Shown: piece by piece, positions 61,368-64,000 of the stretch
How the letters are laid out: each line of letters starts with the position of its first letter
How positions within the stretch are numbered: position 1 is the first letter of the stretch
Assembly (NCBI RefSeq): GCF_046614675.1
Contig: NZ_JBKKJT010000001.1
Location: 868,001 to 932,000, forward strand
DNA from: Chryseobacterium cupriresistens
GTDB taxonomy: Bacteria; Bacteroidota; Bacteroidia; Flavobacteriales; Weeksellaceae
DNA length: 64,000 nucleotides
Direction of reading: 5' to 3'
Made by a program: the position numbers and the translations under genes
The notes under the pieces: model-generated
Told to the model about the DNA's origin: nothing
Database searches by the model: none
The model's input: only the letters and a program-made list of their open reading frames with translations

Positions 61368-62783
61368 TTATTTCCAGCCTCCGCCCAAAGCCTGATAGAG
61401 CTCTACGGCTGCTTTCATTTTACTGTATCTTGCATTGGAAATGTTAAGTTCTGCATTCAATGAATTCACATTTGCATTCAATACCTCAAGATAGTTCGCC
61501 ATTCCATAGTTCACTAATTCCTGGGAATAGTCAACCGATTTTTTGTAGGCATCAAGTTCTTTTTGTTTCAATTCAATAAATGAATCCTGAACAGAGAAAA
61601 CCCTGATGGCATCCGAAACTTCTTTTCCGGCAGTCAAAACTGTTTTTCTGAAGTTAAGGTAAGCCGTTTCCTGATTGGCAAGACTTACGTCATAGTTGGT
61701 CTGGATCTGTCTTTTATTTAAAATCGGCTGGGCCAGTCCTGCCACTACATTCGCAAATAAAGAGTTTACACTGAATAAGTGGTCAATATCCACAGACTGC
61801 AATCCGCCGCTTCCTGTCAGTTTTAAAGTAGGATAAAACTGAGCTTTGGCAGCATTCGTCAGTTGGAAAGCATTCATTAAGTTAAACTCTGCTCTCATTA
61901 CATCCGGGCGGTTGGCCAGAAGCTGAGTCGGGTAACCCAGTTTTAAATCGATCGGGAGTTTTTGCCCTTCCAATGTAGATCTTTCTATAGAATGAGAAGG
62001 CTCTCCCATCAAAAGGCTCATTGTATTTTCGAGCAGCTGGATCTGTGTATCAATATCAATCAGTAATGATTTGGCATTGAAAACAAGCGCTTCGCTTTGC
62101 TGAACTGCTACTTCAGTAAGAGACCCGGAAGCTTTTAAAGCTTTTGTGGCTTCAAGATTTTTCTCCCTTACAGCAATTGTTTCCGTGATAATTCTTTTCT
62201 GGGCATCAAAAGTCAGCAACTGATAATACGCAGAAGCAATGGAAGACACCAAGCTGCTTTTAACGGCTTTATGAGCGGCAACAGTTCCTAAATAAGTCGC
62301 AAGCTGGGCTTTTTCCTGTGCTTTCAATTTGCCCCAGATATCAGCTTCCCATCCGATACTTGCCGTAATGTCAAACTGGTTTACATAACGTCTTTCTCCG
62401 ATGATCTGTCCAAACTGGGTATTGATAGACTGGGTCTGAAATGTATAGTTGGGTCCGATAGAAAGCGTCGGCTGATACGCTGCCTTACTCTGTTTAAGAT
62501 AGGCTTCCGCAGAATTAATACTTTCCAAAGCAATTCTGATATCAAGATTGTTTTCCAGTGCCTTGGAAATATGCCCCTGCAATATCGGATCAGTGAATAT
62601 TTCTTTCCATGAAATATCTGCAATATTCGTGCTGTCCGAAGGAAGCATGTCTGTACGAAAAAGCTTTTCGTCTACAACATTTTTCGGTCTTTCATATTCT
62701 TTTCTCGCCATACAGGATGAGATGGCTCCGAGTATGAAAACTGAAAAAGTGATCCCTTTTATGATGTTTAATAAACTCTTCAT
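61368..62783 (-). CDS. RND efflux outer membrane factor (TolC/OprM family)
   Basis: 471 residues, lipoprotein signal (Cys in 'AISSC'), two repeated outer membrane efflux protein domains rich in helix, with 'NAAKAQFYPTLKLTGSGGL' and 'RPDVMRAEFNLMNA'. It should form the outer membrane channel of a drug/metabolite pump together with the RND permease encoded upstream. It is 91 bases after the permease gene. Confidence 0.92.
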   Translation of the reverse strand: MKSLLNIIKGITFSVFILGAISSCMARKEYERPKNVVDEKLFRTDMLPSDSTNIADISWKEIFTDPILQGHISKALENNLDIRIALESINSAEAYLKQSKAAYQPTLSIGPNYTFQTQSINTQFGQIIGERRYVNQFDITASIGWEADIWGKLKAQEKAQLATYLGTVAAHKAVKSSLVSSIASAYYQLLTFDAQKRIITETIAVREKNLEATKALKASGSLTEVAVQQSEALVFNAKSLLIDIDTQIQLLENTMSLLMGEPSHSIERSTLEGQKLPIDLKLGYPTQLLANRPDVMRAEFNLMNAFQLTNAAKAQFYPTLKLTGSGGLQSVDIDHLFSVNSLFANVVAGLAQPILNKRQIQTNYDVSLANQETAYLNFRKTVLTAGKEVSDAIRVFSVQDSFIELKQKELDAYKKSVDYSQELVNYGMANYLEVLNANVNSLNAELNISNARYSKMKAAVELYQALGGGWK

Positions 62784-62790
62784 TATTTTT

Positions 62791-62859
62791 AATTAGAAGT
62801 TAGAGTTTAGAAGTTAGAAGTTAGTTTTTAGACTTATCTCTAATTGCTAACTTCTAATT
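62791..62859. repeat. Inverted repeat with TTAGAAG tandem units in the efflux spacer
   Basis: AATTAGAAGTTAG (62791-62803) and CTAACTTCTAATT (62847-62859) are perfect inverted repeats. Between them 'TTAGAAG' units are repeated. It lies between the RND permease and outer membrane factor genes and would form a hairpin in the mRNA. Confidence 0.6.
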
Positions 62860-62874
62860 TCTTAAATCTTAATT

Positions 62875-64000
62875 TTATTCTGCTAAATTGATATCTTCTT
62901 TTTTGATAGGTTTGATTTTTTCCTGCAGTGTTTCAAAAATCACATACAGAACCGGAATTACAAATAATCCCAAAACAGTTCCTATCAATAGTCCGATGGC
63001 CGCTCCCGTAGCGATAGATCTGTTACCTACTGCTCCGATTCCGCTTGCCAGTACCAACGGCAATAAACCGAAAATAAAGGCGAATGAGGTCATCAGAATA
63101 GGTCTTACCCTGGCTTTCGCTGCATTAATGGCCGACATCACAATCGTTTCTCCATGATGCCTTCTCTGGACAGCGAATTCAACAATAAGGATTGCGTTTT
63201 TCGCCAGTAGTCCCACGAGCATGATCAGGGCAATCTGGAAGTAAATATTATTTTCAAGTCCCATGATCTTCTGGCCGAAATAAGCTCCCATTACCCCAAG
63301 AGGAAGAGAAATAATAACAATCAGCGGAAGGATATAACTTTCATACTGTGCGGAAAGGATAAAGTAAACAAAGATCAAACTCAGTCCAAAAATCAAAAGC
63401 GTTTGAGATCCTGAATTTAATTCTTCTCTCGTTAACCCGGTAAATTCTACGGCATAGTTTTGATTCAGGGTTTCATCTGCCACCTGCTGCACCGCAGCAA
63501 TGGCATCCCCAGAACTGTATCCGTCAGAGTTTGCTCCCGTTACCTTCACTGAAGTAAAGAGGTTGTAACGGCTTACGGATTGTGGTCCGTATGCTTTTGT
63601 CAATGTTACAAACTGTGAAATCGGAGTCATGATCCCTGATCCTGTTCTCACATAAAGCTGATTCAGGTTTTCAATATTCTTTCTGTTTTCAGGAAGAGCC
63701 TGAACCATCACTCTGAACTGCTTTCCATACTTGGTAAAGTCTGCAGTATAAATACCTCCGATATACCCCTGCATTGTAGCCAGAATTTCATTGACAGAAA
63801 CTCCAAGCTGTTTGCTCAGAGGAACATTAATTTCCATCTGATACTGAGGATATTTGGTATTGAATGAAGTCTGTGCAAACTGAATTTCCGGTCTCTGCAT
63901 CAGCTTACCGATGAATTCATTGGTTTTAGCATCCAGATCGGCATATTCTCCACCTGATTTATCAAGCAATACCATTTCAAAACCTGCACTGTTACCAAAT
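62875..64000 (-). CDS. RND efflux transporter permease, partial (AcrB/MexB family)
   Basis: The frame is open to the window edge (before the internal ATG at 63975 it reads 'FGNSAGFE'), so the true start lies beyond 64000. The visible C-terminal part of about 375 residues has the porter-domain end and the last membrane helices ('LIFVYFILSAQYESYILPLIVI', 'LMLVGLLAKNAILIVEFAVQ', 'RVRPILMTSFAFIFGLLPLVLA'), typical of HAE1-type drug pumps. Forms an operon with the outer membrane factor; a membrane fusion protein gene is expected upstream. Confidence 0.93.
   Translation of the reverse strand, partial: FGNSAGFEMVLLDKSGGEYADLDAKTNEFIGKLMQRPEIQFAQTSFNTKYPQYQMEINVPLSKQLGVSVNEILATMQGYIGGIYTADFTKYGKQFRVMVQALPENRKNIENLNQLYVRTGSGIMTPISQFVTLTKAYGPQSVSRYNLFTSVKVTGANSDGYSSGDAIAAVQQVADETLNQNYAVEFTGLTREELNSGSQTLLIFGLSLIFVYFILSAQYESYILPLIVIISLPLGVMGAYFGQKIMGLENNIYFQIALIMLVGLLAKNAILIVEFAVQRRHHGETIVMSAINAAKARVRPILMTSFAFIFGLLPLVLASGIGAVGNRSIATGAAIGLLIGTVLGLFVIPVLYVIFETLQEKIKPIKKEDINLAE

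Noticed and set aside
1..64000. CRISPR arrays, insertion sequences, prophage or integrase genes
   Set aside because: No regularly spaced repeats and no transposase, recombinase or phage structural motif in any translated frame I examined.

Overview
The window looks like chromosome from a low-GC member of the Flavobacteriia, most likely Chryseobacterium or a close relative in the Weeksellaceae. This is inferred from protein character: type IX secretion (T9SS) sorting tails on secreted peptidases, beta-propeller sensor kinases, a TonB receptor and 'VGINT' exported proteins. It also fits the Bacteroidota promoter form TTG-N18..20-TAnnTTTG seen before many genes, and the lack of Shine-Dalgarno sequences. 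I see no insertion sequence, prophage, CRISPR array or rRNA.

Layout. 1-4580: the end of an unidentified gene, an M19 dipeptidase, then thrS and infC; infC seems to start at an ATA codon. 4625-14322: a block of lipoproteins, a WG/Sel1-repeat protein, a histidine kinase/response regulator pair and an alpha/beta hydrolase. It separates thrS-infC from rpmI-rplT (14553-15213), which in many related genomes follow directly. 15565-19345: three tandem secreted M28 peptidases. 19434-20798: an S41-like protease.

20862-28719 is a complete histidine operon read leftward (hisG-D-C-B-H-A-F-IE). Its promoter is followed by a leader peptide with five His codons in six and an attenuator hairpin. Its spacers hold two families of palindromic repeats. 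Upstream are four surface-polysaccharide genes and dapD (28727-33545). Then come a methyltransferase gene broken by one amber codon, a C40 peptidase, exported proteins of unknown role, and a large propeller-type two-component system (39365-42999).

43211-47241 holds an S41 remnant, a TPR-fused rifampin ADP-ribosyltransferase, tRNA-Ala(GGC), an acetyltransferase and a TPP riboswitch operon (PnuT-like transporter plus an acyl-CoA-dehydrogenase-like flavoprotein). 47371-53521 is a stress-type cluster (DUF2383, DUF4142, AlkB, DUF892, alpha-amylase, SDR, CinA, iron permease-like). 53895-64000 holds a TonB receptor, a frameshifted ydeI-like gene, a zinc-ribbon protein with an EF-Tu domain-2-like barrel, a MarR/GNAT pair with a palindrome in its promoter, a BtrH-like protein, a papain-like lipoprotein and the end of an RND efflux operon.

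The most noteworthy points are the his attenuator, the ATA start of infC, the TPP riboswitch with a sequence complementary to its own thi box, the repeat families inside the his operon, the TPR-Arr fusion, and three genes broken by identifiable lesions. I did not find a clearly new multi-gene system.
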